A stretch of 8,750 nt of DNA, taken from assembly GCA_021813875.1 (NCBI GenBank), contig JAKAJF010000033.1, positions 1-8,750 of the forward strand. The letters are read 5' to 3'. Below the pieces are notes generated by a model. The model was not told the origin of the DNA. It was given only the letters and a program-made list of their open reading frames with translations, and did not search any database. This document shows, in pieces, positions 1-7,215 of the stretch (the first letter of the stretch is position 1; every line of letters starts with the position of its first letter). This DNA is from a bacterium. Its GTDB lineage: Bacteria; Patescibacteriota; Patescibacteriia; Patescibacteriales; JAKAJF01. The position numbers were made by a program, and so were the translations under genes.

Positions 1-126
1 GGCCTGGATATTCTGGTTGACCAAGGAGGCCACTCCGACCATGCCGAGAGAGATGATAAAGATGGAGACCACCACCTCCATGATGGTGAATCCGGCCTGA
101 TTTTTAAGTTTTTGATCAATTGACAT
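1..126 (-). CDS. PilV/GspI-like pseudopilin, N-terminal part (runs off the window)
   Basis: The 42 visible residues begin MSIDQKLKNQAGFTIMEVVV. They form a class III (type IV prepilin) signal: a short polar leader ending in Gly12, then Phe13 and Glu17 at mature position +5, then a hydrophobic helix with an 'IISLGMVGVASLVNQ' stretch typical of PilV/GspI-type minor pilins. A prepilin peptidase would cleave after Gly12 and the helix would anchor the subunit in the membrane before assembly into a pilus or pseudopilus. I chose the ATG at 126-124, which lies inside the end of the preceding pseudopilin gene (11-base overlap), indicating translational coupling. The C-terminal part lies beyond base 1, so the exact minor-pilin class is uncertain. 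Confidence 0.88.
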   Translation of the reverse strand, partial: MSIDQKLKNQAGFTIMEVVVSIFIISLGMVGVASLVNQNIQA

Positions 127-652
127 CGATGAGGCCTAAAAAATTAACCGTCACATCCTTGGTCGAGCCAGACTCGTCGGTCAGAGTGATGGTCGCCGAG
201 GTGCTGGTCGAATTGTTGATATCGGTCTGCGGATCCGGAGGGATGAAAGTGATGTTACAGACGGAGACGTCCACCCCGAAACAGTTGAGATTCTTGATGG
301 TGACGCCGGAAGGAAGATTGACCTGGCCGGAAGCTTCGCCGGTCTGGAAGGCATTGTCGCCGTTCAAGTCGGCGAAGATGGTGTAATGGTCGTTAGTTCC
401 GGTCTCAAGGTGGATCCCCCAGCCTCCGGCAGGCATGGTCCCGTTCAGCTGCAAAAGCCCGAGGCTATCGTTCTGGGCGAGCCTCAAGTCGCTGGCCAGC
501 TTTTGGGACGCTTCCTGGATCTGGGAGCGCTTGCTGGTGGAATGGTAGTTAGTCAGGAAAGCGGCCGAGATCGAAACGATGATCAGGATGCTGACCACCA
601 GCTCGATCATGGTGAAGCCTTGCTGGAGCCTGGTTTTATCCGAAGTTTCCAT
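116..652 (-). CDS. GspH/FimT-like pseudopilin
   Basis: This 178-residue protein has a class III prepilin signal, QQGFTMIELVVSILIIVSIS. The predicted cleavage is after Gly12, with Phe13 as the mature first residue and Glu17 at +5, followed by the hydrophobic N-terminal helix. The next part (about 45-60, QKLASDLRLAQNDSL) and the globular segment with GWGIH and FADLNGDNAF resemble GspH/FimT minor pilins found widely in bacteria, including CPR bacteria. It probably acts as a pilus or pseudopilus subunit in the cell envelope. It starts about 50 bases after an intrinsic terminator, so it should be transcribed separately from the upstream operon; I could not find a convincing -35/-10 pair in the AT-rich stretch 653-701. 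The TGA stop overlaps the next pseudopilin by 11 bases. It is a possible substrate of the A24 peptidase encoded at 4645-5550. Confidence 0.9.
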   Translation of the reverse strand: METSDKTRLQQGFTMIELVVSILIIVSISAAFLTNYHSTSKRSQIQEASQKLASDLRLAQNDSLGLLQLNGTMPAGGWGIHLETGTNDHYTIFADLNGDNAFQTGEASGQVNLPSGVTIKNLNCFGVDVSVCNITFIPPDPQTDINNSTSTSATITLTDESGSTKDVTVNFLGLIDVN

Positions 653-701
653 ATCTATAAAATACCTTAAAAATAAAAAATTTTCCAGCCATTTACAAAA
701 T

Positions 702-730
702 AAAAATACCCCTTTCCGAGGGGTATTTTT
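702..730 (-). terminator. Intrinsic (rho-independent) terminator
   Basis: A perfect 11-bp stem is formed by AAAAATACCCC (702-712) and GGGGTATTTTT (720-730), with a 7-base loop. Read on the minus strand, the hairpin is followed by more T (TTTTTATTTT). It begins 6 bases after the TAG stop of the gene at 736-2736, so it closes the long minus-strand operon. Because the stem carries A/T runs on both sides it could also act in the other direction, but no plus-strand gene needs it here. Confidence 0.9.
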
Positions 731-735
731 GTTGC

Positions 736-2736
736 CTACCTGGTCTCTTTCCAGATCGGCAATTTGGCCCTGATATTGATGCTCTTGGTGACCGAGGCGT
801 AATAGCCGTCATTATCGGTCACTTTCAAAGTGACGGTCTGGGGGCCGTCGGTCGTAAATTTGATAAGGGTAGAAGAAGCGGTCGGAGCGACGATCGTGGC
901 GTTGGGCGCCGTCCAGAGCCAGGCGCAGGAACCCGTGCCGCAGGGCACGGCCGTGGAAGGGGCGGCGGCCAGATATATTTTGGAGTTATCGGTAAATCTT
1001 ATGCTCTGGCCCTTGCTGGGATTGGCCGGGAGCCAGGTAAAATCCGGATTGGGCATCTCATGCTTATAGGTGGTGAAGGTGGGGACATTAGCGTCGTCAT
1101 TATCCGTATCGGGAGTGGTCGCGTAGCTGGCCCAGGGAGAGACGGCGCCTTGATCGTCCCAGACCCGGACCTTCCAATAATAGGGGGTGCCGTAATTCAA
1201 GACGCTTTGATCCAACAGGTATTGATTGGCGCTCCCGGCCACTTTGCCGGTAGAGACTACGGCCGAGCTGAAGTCGCTATTCTTGCTGACAATCAATTCA
1301 TAAGCGGCCTGGACGCAGGCGCCAGGATTATTGACCGGGTCGCAATCCGGATCGTTGAATTGCCAGCGCGGGAAGGCCCGCAGGGCGCCTAAGGAAGCGG
1401 CCTGAGCAAAGCTCCAGTTAGGGGCGGTCAGGCCCTGGGCCGCGGGCGGATTGTTGCCGGCCGTAAAGACGACTTTATAGCTCGGCAAGGCGGTAGTGGC
1501 ATTATCGCCGCCGCAGGCGGTATCCGTAAAGCCGTTATTATCGACGTCGCAATCTTTAGAGTTGAAGCTGATCCAGCCGGCGCCGGCGCCGGTATCGTTG
1601 GCGTTCCAGGCCCAGCCGAAAAAATCACCGCTCGTGCCGTCGATGGAGACGCCGTAGGGCTGGGCGGCCGTTATCTGGTTGCAGGTCTGTGAAGCGGTGC
1701 AGGTCTGAGGCGTGCCGGCACAGACGGAACCGCCAGAAAGCGGACAATTATAAATGGTGACACCAGACAAAGTGACATAACCGGAACTACCATCACTACT
1801 TTTAAAGTATAATTTATTGCTCCCATCTCCATAGGCTTCATTAAAAGCGCCGCTGACTGTGGCGTTAAAAGCGCCGCTGACTGTGGCTCCCGACAAAGTC
1901 AAATAGCCATGATTAAAGTATAATTTATTGCTCCCATCTCCGTAGACTTCATCAGGGATATATTGGCCGAAGGTATAGGTGCCGCTGACTGTGGCTCCCG
2001 ACAAAATCAAATAGCCATTATAGATGCCGCTATCGAAATACAACTTATTACTTCCATTTCCATGAGCATCGCTTAACCTACTGCCGTAAGGATTCTTAAA
2101 ATCTCCCGAAATGGAAATGGACGGCGTAGAAGGGTTACAATTAGCCGTCTGCGTACAAGCGGCGTCGCAAGTCGCCTGATCGGCGTAGACGGAGCCGCCG
2201 GACGGGCATTGGTACTGGGCCTGGGTCGAACCGGCCAAATTGATCCAGCCGTCCGCGCCCAAAGAAAGGATCTTCGCCCAGCCGGAAACCTGGCCGGTGG
2301 CCTTGTCATAACTGGCCGAATTATTGGGAGTCATCGGATAAGGGCCGGCGGGGGCGAAGTCGATCCAGCCGAAGTTGGAGCTCCAGGCGTACCCTGAGAA
2401 AGCGCCGGTCGAAGTATCGATGTTGACGCCATAGTCGACGACCGTGCCGGAGGTCGGGCAGCCGGCCGGGGCCGGGGCCGGCGTCTCCCCACCTCCTTCA
2501 AAGATGCCGTTGCCATTGATGTCACAGTCCTTGGAGTTAAAGCTGATCCAGCCGATATTGGGGCTCCAGGCGAACCCTTTGACGTTCTGGCCGGTGCCGG
2601 CGAAGGCCTCCTGCCGCCATTCAAGTTTCAAGGCCAACAAGACGGAGGACAACCCCGAAACCAAAACGATGAGCAGAAAGATGATCAGCCGGTCCTTGAG
2701 GACGGAGCGCGGATTTTCCAGGCTATAAATTCTCAT
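736..2736 (-). CDS. Secreted/anchored surface protein with GWI modules, repeat array, FN3-like and PKD-like domains
   Basis: I place the start at the ATG at 2736-2734, giving 666 residues. An ATG at 2799 would overlap the preceding gene by 59 bases and put a polar leader before the membrane segment; the chosen ATG has GGAAAGAGG 12 bases upstream. Residues 15-37 are a hydrophobic signal or anchor. GWI modules (consensus G-x-AW...GWI-x-F) lie at about 53-68, 112-127, 151-166 and 372-393. Two of them carry DxD-type acidic loops (DCDINGNG, DCDVDNNG) that could bind calcium. Residues 176-200 and 331-352 are Cys-rich CP-(x)-SGGSV modules bracketing a repeat array (225-330). An FN3-like domain (about 425-545, with the YYWKVRVWD strand) and a PKD-like domain (about 562-655) follow. 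The protein ends in LPIWKETR. No catalytic motif is seen; an adhesive or structural surface role is inferred. It is the last gene of the operon. Confidence 0.85.
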   Translation of the reverse strand: MRIYSLENPRSVLKDRLIIFLLIVLVSGLSSVLLALKLEWRQEAFAGTGQNVKGFAWSPNIGWISFNSKDCDINGNGIFEGGGETPAPAPAGCPTSGTVVDYGVNIDTSTGAFSGYAWSSNFGWIDFAPAGPYPMTPNNSASYDKATGQVSGWAKILSLGADGWINLAGSTQAQYQCPSGGSVYADQATCDAACTQTANCNPSTPSISISGDFKNPYGSRLSDAHGNGSNKLYFDSGIYNGYLILSGATVSGTYTFGQYIPDEVYGDGSNKLYFNHGYLTLSGATVSGAFNATVSGAFNEAYGDGSNKLYFKSSDGSSGYVTLSGVTIYNCPLSGGSVCAGTPQTCTASQTCNQITAAQPYGVSIDGTSGDFFGWAWNANDTGAGAGWISFNSKDCDVDNNGFTDTACGGDNATTALPSYKVVFTAGNNPPAAQGLTAPNWSFAQAASLGALRAFPRWQFNDPDCDPVNNPGACVQAAYELIVSKNSDFSSAVVSTGKVAGSANQYLLDQSVLNYGTPYYWKVRVWDDQGAVSPWASYATTPDTDNDDANVPTFTTYKHEMPNPDFTWLPANPSKGQSIRFTDNSKIYLAAAPSTAVPCGTGSCAWLWTAPNATIVAPTASSTLIKFTTDGPQTVTLKVTDNDGYYASVTKSINIRAKLPIWKETR
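1747..2064 (-). repeat. Three-copy tandem repeat array inside the surface protein gene
   Basis: Three imperfect units encode G-(D/N)-GSNKLYF, then a short variable piece, then GY-(L/V)-x-LSG-(A/V)-T. They correspond to residues 225-264, 265-301 and 302-330 of the surface protein. At DNA level an identical 29-base block lies at 1802-1830 and 1913-1941 (period 111). A 38-base block at 1873-1910 recurs at 1981-2018 with one mismatch (period 108). The near-identity points to recent duplication. Alternating hydrophobic and polar residues suggest short beta strands, perhaps a small beta-solenoid (inference). Base composition is clearly lower in GC than the flanking coding sequence. Confidence 0.88.
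1840..1887 (-). repeat. 24-base tandem duplication (ATVSGAFN twice)
   Basis: TTAAAAGCGCCGCTGACTGT plus GGC (23 bases) at 1841-1863 is repeated exactly at 1865-1887, a 24-base period. It adds eight residues, ATVSGAFN, in frame within the second unit of the larger array. It looks like a recent slippage or duplication event. Confidence 0.9.
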
Positions 2737-2740
2737 TTTT

Positions 2741-4648
2741 TTATTTAGCCTCTTTCCAGGTCGGTAAAGAGGGGCAAGGATTGAGCGGCCCGACCACATT
2801 CGAGGTTATGCCGGCCGTCTGGGCGATGATCTTATACGAATAGGAAGAACCCGAAGCGATGTCGGTGTCGGTGTAATTGAGCTGGGTCGCGGGGAGATTG
2901 GTCTGCAAGGCTGCCCAGGCCTGATTGTCGACCTTGCGCCAGATATCATAGGAGCTGACGCCGGTACCGCTCTGGGTCCAGGTCAGGTCGACGCTGTCGC
3001 AGTTCATGAGCGGACTGCCGTTCAAGGCCGGCGGACAATAGCCGGTGGCATAGGCCGCTCCCAGGAGCGGATTCCAGGCGGAGTTACCGCCGGAATTGAC
3101 CGCCCGCGCCTGGAAATAATAAGTGGTACTCGGCGAAAGGATGTTGGTGCAGGAAGTGATGTTCGCCCCCACGCCGCAGAAAGGCGTCCAAGTCAACTTG
3201 TCGAGGCTATCTTGGACCTCGAAACCGGTCTCATCGCAAGAGTTGTCACTCCAATTGACGGTCACGTTCTTGCAGCTATCAGGAATCTCTTGGATGGCGC
3301 CCATGGTCGGAGCCGCCGGGGCCGAAGCAGCCATGGTGAAAGTATCACTGGCCCAGGGCGTCCAATAGCAATTGCCGGAAACCGTGGCCTTGACCCGGAT
3401 CCGCCAATAATAAGTGCCCAGAGGCAGGGAGAAGGGGTAAGAAGTGGCCGTCGAGACTTGAAGCTGGTCCACTTCCGGAGAAGAAAAGTCGCTATTATCA
3501 TCGATCTGCAAGTCATAAGCCTGTTCCGGGTAGGTTCCGGAAACCGTCCAGTTGACAGTGCCCGTCGCCTGTCCGCAATTGGCCGTGTAGCTAGGCGCCC
3601 CCGTGCAGACGGTAGTGTTCGAATTGATCGGCGTAGGACTGTTGAAAGAACATACCGAAGTCACGGAGACCTGGTCCGAAGCCGTCGTGACCGGCACGCC
3701 GTAATTATTGCAGGTCAGGCCGTAAGTATATGAACCCGGAACCGGAGCCGTCTGTATTTCCGAGCCGCTCGGGACCGCCTTGGCTCCGGACCAATTGCCG
3801 GAAGCCGTGCACGAGGAGGAATTGGTGGTCGTCCAGCTCATGGTCATGGGGTCGCCGTCGGCGACAGTGACCGGCCCGTCGGAAGAATTGATCTTCAGGT
3901 CGACGGTCGGAGGCGGGGCAATGGTGAAAGAATTATTGGCCCAGGCCGTATAATAACAAACTGTCGGGGTATGGGAATAAGCCAAGACCCTCCAATAATA
4001 AGTGCCGTCGGGAAAATTGGAGAAGCCCTGACTTTTAACGGCCCCGCTATAGCCGCCATAAATGTCCACGAGCGGAGAAGAAAAATCACTGTTGTCATCG
4101 ATCTGCAGACGAAAGCCGGTTTCCGGCCTGCCTGCCGTCCCCCATTGAACAGTGACGCTCGACCCGCCGGACGCCCAGGTATAAGAAGCCGAGGTGGAAG
4201 TGATTATGGTCTGAGTGGACGGATTGGTATTGGGCGGAGTAGCGATAGTAAAGGAGTCGCTGGCGTAAGGCGTCCAATAATTGGTGCCCGAGGCGGTTGA
4301 CCTGACCCGGACCCGCCAGTAATAAGTCCCGGGAGCCAAGCCGTAAAAGGTGTAATTGGTGGCCGTCCCCACGACGACGCTACTATCGATCAGAATCACC
4401 GAGAAAGCGCTGTCCGAGCTTATCTGCACCTGGTAAGCGTTCTCGGCCACTCCCGAGACGGACCAGAAGACCTGAGCCTGATAAGTAGTGCCATTAAAAA
4501 TATCGATATAATTGACTACGTTGCCGCAGGCGGTCGAGGCGGTGCAGACCTGGGTATTGGCGCCGACCGGCTGGGCCTTGGCCGCCGGAGCCGAAAGCAG
4601 GAAGAGTGCCGGCAAAACCAGGAGGAGGATTTTTTTTCTTAGATTCAT
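2741..4648 (-). CDS. Secreted multi-domain fibronectin type III-like protein
   Basis: This 635-residue protein has a classical signal peptide: MNLRKK, a hydrophobic core, then APAAKA with likely cleavage after Ala25. Three related beta-sandwich repeats share the strand G-T-YYWR-(V/I) and a 'W-A-S/N-D/N-(S/T)-F-T' end, at about 56-138, 155-245 and 362-440. The last two also share QIDDNSDFSSP. An Ig-like domain lies at about 247-332, and two more typical FN3 domains at about 445-535 and 538-622. There is no transmembrane segment after the signal, so it should be exported. It has many Cys residues that could form disulphides. The C-terminus is SLPTWKEAK, matching the tail of the following surface protein. 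The ATG overlaps the TGA of the A24 peptidase gene as ATGA, so the two are translationally coupled. No enzymatic motif is visible; a binding or scaffold role is inferred. Confidence 0.87.
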   Translation of the reverse strand: MNLRKKILLLVLPALFLLSAPAAKAQPVGANTQVCTASTACGNVVNYIDIFNGTTYQAQVFWSVSGVAENAYQVQISSDSAFSVILIDSSVVVGTATNYTFYGLAPGTYYWRVRVRSTASGTNYWTPYASDSFTIATPPNTNPSTQTIITSTSASYTWASGGSSVTVQWGTAGRPETGFRLQIDDNSDFSSPLVDIYGGYSGAVKSQGFSNFPDGTYYWRVLAYSHTPTVCYYTAWANNSFTIAPPPTVDLKINSSDGPVTVADGDPMTMSWTTTNSSSCTASGNWSGAKAVPSGSEIQTAPVPGSYTYGLTCNNYGVPVTTASDQVSVTSVCSFNSPTPINSNTTVCTGAPSYTANCGQATGTVNWTVSGTYPEQAYDLQIDDNSDFSSPEVDQLQVSTATSYPFSLPLGTYYWRIRVKATVSGNCYWTPWASDTFTMAASAPAAPTMGAIQEIPDSCKNVTVNWSDNSCDETGFEVQDSLDKLTWTPFCGVGANITSCTNILSPSTTYYFQARAVNSGGNSAWNPLLGAAYATGYCPPALNGSPLMNCDSVDLTWTQSGTGVSSYDIWRKVDNQAWAALQTNLPATQLNYTDTDIASGSSYSYKIIAQTAGITSNVVGPLNPCPSLPTWKEAK

Positions 4649-5550
4649 CTTAGTAAAGCTTGTATATATTGCATTAGGTTGCCTTTTAAAATAACGGTCA
4701 GAAGGACGCCCAGGCCGATCCAGAGAGAAAAAGGCAGGCTCCGGTAGACATGGATGGTGTCGCGGCCTTTCTGCGCGAAAAATTTCTTGATCTTTTCCAC
4801 CTGTTCCTCTTCCAGACCCTCGGCTCCCAGAGCTCCTAAGCTATCCAACAGCTCCGGCTCATTCTTTATCTCTTCAGAGAGGTTCTCCCTGGCCGACAGG
4901 CGGGCGATCGCTATCTCTTCCTTTGAATAGATGTTCAGATAAAGGGAGATTATCTTTTCGACGGACCAGAAAAGGAAGAAGTAGATGAGAAAATTCTTCC
5001 AGCTGAAAGAGCTTTTAAGGATCAAGACAGAGAGGACGTTGAACAGGACCACGAACAGGAGGGTCTTCTTCAAGAAATCGGACCAGCTGAAATTTTTGAA
5101 AAGATGGAACTTCTCTTTTTCTCTCAAGAAATAAGGGATCTTTAAAAAGAGGAAGAATAGGGATTTCAAAAACAAGAAAGTCAGGAAAGGTATAAAGATG
5201 TTTAACAGGAGGGCAAAGCCGGGAAAGATGGGCAGGTAATTCTTATAATAATAATGGAGGGGCAGGAGAAAGACATAAAGGGCGAAAAGTTTGGCATCGC
5301 CGGCCGGCCAAGAGCCCAGTGACCATAAGAGGAAGCCGACGGCCAGGGCGGAAAAAAAATTCAGCGAGACCAGGCCCAAATAGACGGGGTCCAGCCCGAC
5401 GAAAATGAGGAAGGCCGAATCCAGGATCAACCCCGAAAGAAGACCCAGAGCCAGCCATTTATTCTTGATCTTCTTCGTCTTCAGGTCTTCCAAGGTTACA
5501 AGCCCCCCCACGGCCGTCAAAATTGCCAAAGAAAAAAAATTATAGGGCAT
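4645..5550 (-). CDS. A24-type prepilin peptidase-like membrane aspartic protease
   Basis: This 301-residue, strongly hydrophobic protein has about eight predicted membrane segments. The two catalytic aspartates of family A24 are recognisable: Asp22 in E-D-LKTKKIKN, the usual D-x(5-6)-I-P-N position, and Asp85 in PAGDAKLF, the G-D-x-K motif. The Pro of IPN is replaced by Lys. There is no N-terminal Cys-rich methyltransferase domain, so it resembles the short A24A or archaeal FlaK/PibD forms rather than full PilD. A charged, probably cytoplasmic loop of about 60 residues (roughly 212-275, Glu-rich) precedes a last helix, which is unusual for the family. Its ATG shares a base with the hxsB stop (TAATG), and its own TGA overlaps the next gene. 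The family cleaves class III signal peptides at the membrane; a dedicated role for this operon is inferred. Confidence 0.8.
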   Translation of the reverse strand: MPYNFFSLAILTAVGGLVTLEDLKTKKIKNKWLALGLLSGLILDSAFLIFVGLDPVYLGLVSLNFFSALAVGFLLWSLGSWPAGDAKLFALYVFLLPLHYYYKNYLPIFPGFALLLNIFIPFLTFLFLKSLFFLFLKIPYFLREKEKFHLFKNFSWSDFLKKTLLFVVLFNVLSVLILKSSFSWKNFLIYFFLFWSVEKIISLYLNIYSKEEIAIARLSARENLSEEIKNEPELLDSLGALGAEGLEEEQVEKIKKFFAQKGRDTIHVYRSLPFSLWIGLGVLLTVILKGNLMQYIQALLR

Positions 5551-6995
5551 TAAAATTCTTTTTTGATCCAGCTTTTGAATATCTTGACGTTCTCTTTATC
5601 TTTAAGTTTTTCAAAGAGATATTCCATGATGCCCATATTCACCTTACATAAGAAATTATTTGGCATCTGGGCGAAGATGCTGCCGGAAATGGCGTAATTA
5701 TGGAGGGGGCAGACGCCGCAATAAGGCTTGAAGGCGCAATTCGTGCAGGCGGGAAGGTTTTCCAGGGTGGAAGCGTAAGCCAGCGTCTTGACCGTCTCAT
5801 GCCCGACGATTTTCCCGTATTCATCCTCTTCCACGTGGCCCAGCTTGGCAATTTCGTCGCCCATCTCGGCGAGCATCCGGCCTTCGTCACAGGTATAAAC
5901 GCTGCCGTCGTGGTTATAGGCCAGCTGGCCGATGCCGGCGCCGCAAGGAGAACGGAGTTCGAAATAATTAGGGTCGGTGCCGGTCAAGATCTTCTTCAAG
6001 ATGATGACCGCCGTCCGCTCATAGAAAAGCTTGCCCTTCTTGTTGAGAGCGATGACGTGATCGAGAGCTTTCTTGAAGAAAGCGACATATTCTTCCGGAG
6101 CATAACCGATCTTGTCCCAGGCTTTCTGGGCGATGCCGAGCGGCGTCAGAGGCTTCAGGTGCACCGCCCCGAAACCCTGCTTAAGATACTCTTTGATTAT
6201 TCCCTCGGGATCGGCCAGGGAAAACTTGGTCACCGTGCAAAGCGCGTTCAGCCTCATCCGCTTGGAGGGCGGCAATTCCCCGTATTTCCGGTTAAGCTTC
6301 TTCACCCGGTCGGCGATGACTTCGTAACTGTTGCCTTCGGTATAGATGCGGTTCCGATTCTGCACCTCTTTAGGGCCGTCCAAGGAAGTGCAGATGCCAA
6401 CCTTGCGCCCCAAAAGAAAGTCTATCTTCTCTTCATCTAAGAGGCTGAAGTTGGAGATCAGGGAAATTTCCAGATCTTTCTTTTCGGTCTTATTGAGTTC
6501 TAAGGCATATTCAGTGATAAATTTCAAAACCTCGAAATTTAGCAAGGGTTCACCGCCCTGGAATTCGATGCTGATGTGCTTGGAGGGAGATTGGAAGATC
6601 AGATCCACCGTCTGCTTGGCGGTATTGATGTCCATGTCGGTCCCCTTCTCTTTTTTGGCCAAGGGCGAACTGGCTTGGCAATAGACGCAGTTGTAATTGC
6701 AGCGGGGCGTCAGGACGATGATATGCAAAGATGGGCCCTGCTCCAAAAAAGCGTTCCTGGTCCTGATCTTGGCGGCCAGCCTGCCTTCGTCCAACCCCTC
6801 CTTCAAGAATCCCTTCTCGGCCAATTCTTTATGCTTCTTCGTCTTCTTCGCGAGGCCTCCCTCGAGCAGGTTCTCGAATTCCTCCGGAGAGAGGAAAGCA
6901 TAGTCGCCCGCATTATTGGTCAATAAAAAATCTTCCCCCAATTTCTTGAACCGGAAGAAGGCTAAATTCTTCAGATTGTGATATTTATTTTCCAT
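5550..6995 (-). CDS. hxsB: Radical SAM/SPASM maturase, HxsB-like
   Basis: This 481-residue protein has the organisation of HxsB, the His-Xaa-Ser system radical SAM maturase. The N-terminal 70 residues (FRFKKLGEDFLLTNNAGDYA then FLSPEEF) match the HxsB lead domain. The radical SAM core follows, with C99-x3-C103-x2-C106 (TPRCNYNCVYCQAS) for the SAM-binding 4Fe-4S cluster and GGEP at 147-150. The C-terminal SPASM region has Cys351, Cys369, C417-x2-C420-x5-C426-x2-C429 and Cys450, enough for two auxiliary clusters. The stretch YTCDEGRMLAEMGDE is characteristic of HxsB as I remember it. Such enzymes generate a 5'-deoxyadenosyl radical and modify a peptide side chain or backbone; the product of Hxs systems is not established. 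It overlaps the preceding HxsD-like gene by 11 bases and the following peptidase by one base. No key Cys is missing. Confidence 0.85.
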   Translation of the reverse strand: MENKYHNLKNLAFFRFKKLGEDFLLTNNAGDYAFLSPEEFENLLEGGLAKKTKKHKELAEKGFLKEGLDEGRLAAKIRTRNAFLEQGPSLHIIVLTPRCNYNCVYCQASSPLAKKEKGTDMDINTAKQTVDLIFQSPSKHISIEFQGGEPLLNFEVLKFITEYALELNKTEKKDLEISLISNFSLLDEEKIDFLLGRKVGICTSLDGPKEVQNRNRIYTEGNSYEVIADRVKKLNRKYGELPPSKRMRLNALCTVTKFSLADPEGIIKEYLKQGFGAVHLKPLTPLGIAQKAWDKIGYAPEEYVAFFKKALDHVIALNKKGKLFYERTAVIILKKILTGTDPNYFELRSPCGAGIGQLAYNHDGSVYTCDEGRMLAEMGDEIAKLGHVEEDEYGKIVGHETVKTLAYASTLENLPACTNCAFKPYCGVCPLHNYAISGSIFAQMPNNFLCKVNMGIMEYLFEKLKDKENVKIFKSWIKKEF

Positions 6996-7215
6996 AGCTC
7001 AAGCCCAGGACGTAATTAGCGAATTCTTCCCGAATGACAGGCTCCAAGGACGCCTCGCAATCGGAAATGACGACCTTCATCTTCTTGCCATCCGTCTTTT
7101 CGAGTTCGAAAGAGGCGGTTTCGGAAAAATCCCGGATGGCGGCCTCGATGGCTTCCGGACGGTAAAAATCCAGGCTGAAGATGATTTCTTTCTTATTTTT
7201 TCTTCTTTTTTCCAT
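6985..7215 (-). CDS. Second, short HxsD-like protein
   Basis: A 76-residue protein that I would not recognise alone, but it aligns along its length with the preceding HxsD-like protein. IIFSLDFYRPEAIEAAI matches LVLNINPQLYSLAAIYAA. The FELE strand and KMKVVI strand match LFLE and RIEVTI. EEFANYVLG matches DFHNELLNQ. It lacks the complete LLN-x-x-LRE ending and the long acidic and basic tail of its neighbour. The start at 7215 overlaps the preceding gene by 23 bases, inside a poly-A rich stretch; the stop overlaps hxsB by 11 bases. Tight coupling on both sides suggests it forms a complex with the other HxsD-like protein or with HxsB, perhaps in binding the precursor (inference). There are no membrane segments. 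Confidence 0.7.
   Translation of the reverse strand: MEKRRKNKKEIIFSLDFYRPEAIEAAIRDFSETASFELEKTDGKKMKVVISDCEASLEPVIREEFANYVLGLSYGK

Noticed and set aside
1747..2064. CRISPR array
   Set aside because: The repeats are protein-coding, in frame, with periods of 108-111 bases and no regular spacers; they encode a repeated peptide.
2466..2484. GC-rich GGCCGG repeats as a possible regulatory hairpin
   Set aside because: They encode an Ala-Pro linker (TPAPAPAG) within the surface protein; a simple codon repeat is sufficient.
739..2767. LPxTG-type sortase signals at the ends of the two surface proteins
   Set aside because: The tails LPTWKEAK and LPIWKETR lack the Thr-Gly pair and there is no hydrophobic segment or charged tail after them; they are the very end of the protein.
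739..2767. Streptide-like Lys-Trp cross-link on the WKE tails
   Set aside because: Only the presence of adjacent Trp and Lys supports it; the spacing differs from streptide and nothing shows these tails to be enzyme substrates.
736..2799. Longer version of the surface protein starting at the ATG at 2799
   Set aside because: It would overlap the preceding gene by 59 bases and add 21 polar residues before the signal segment; the ATG at 2736 follows the upstream stop by four bases and has GGAAAGAGG upstream.
5700..6440. 246-aa open frame on the plus strand
   Set aside because: It lies wholly inside hxsB, whose motifs are intact on the other strand. The plus-strand translation shows no recognisable domain and is a high-GC shadow.
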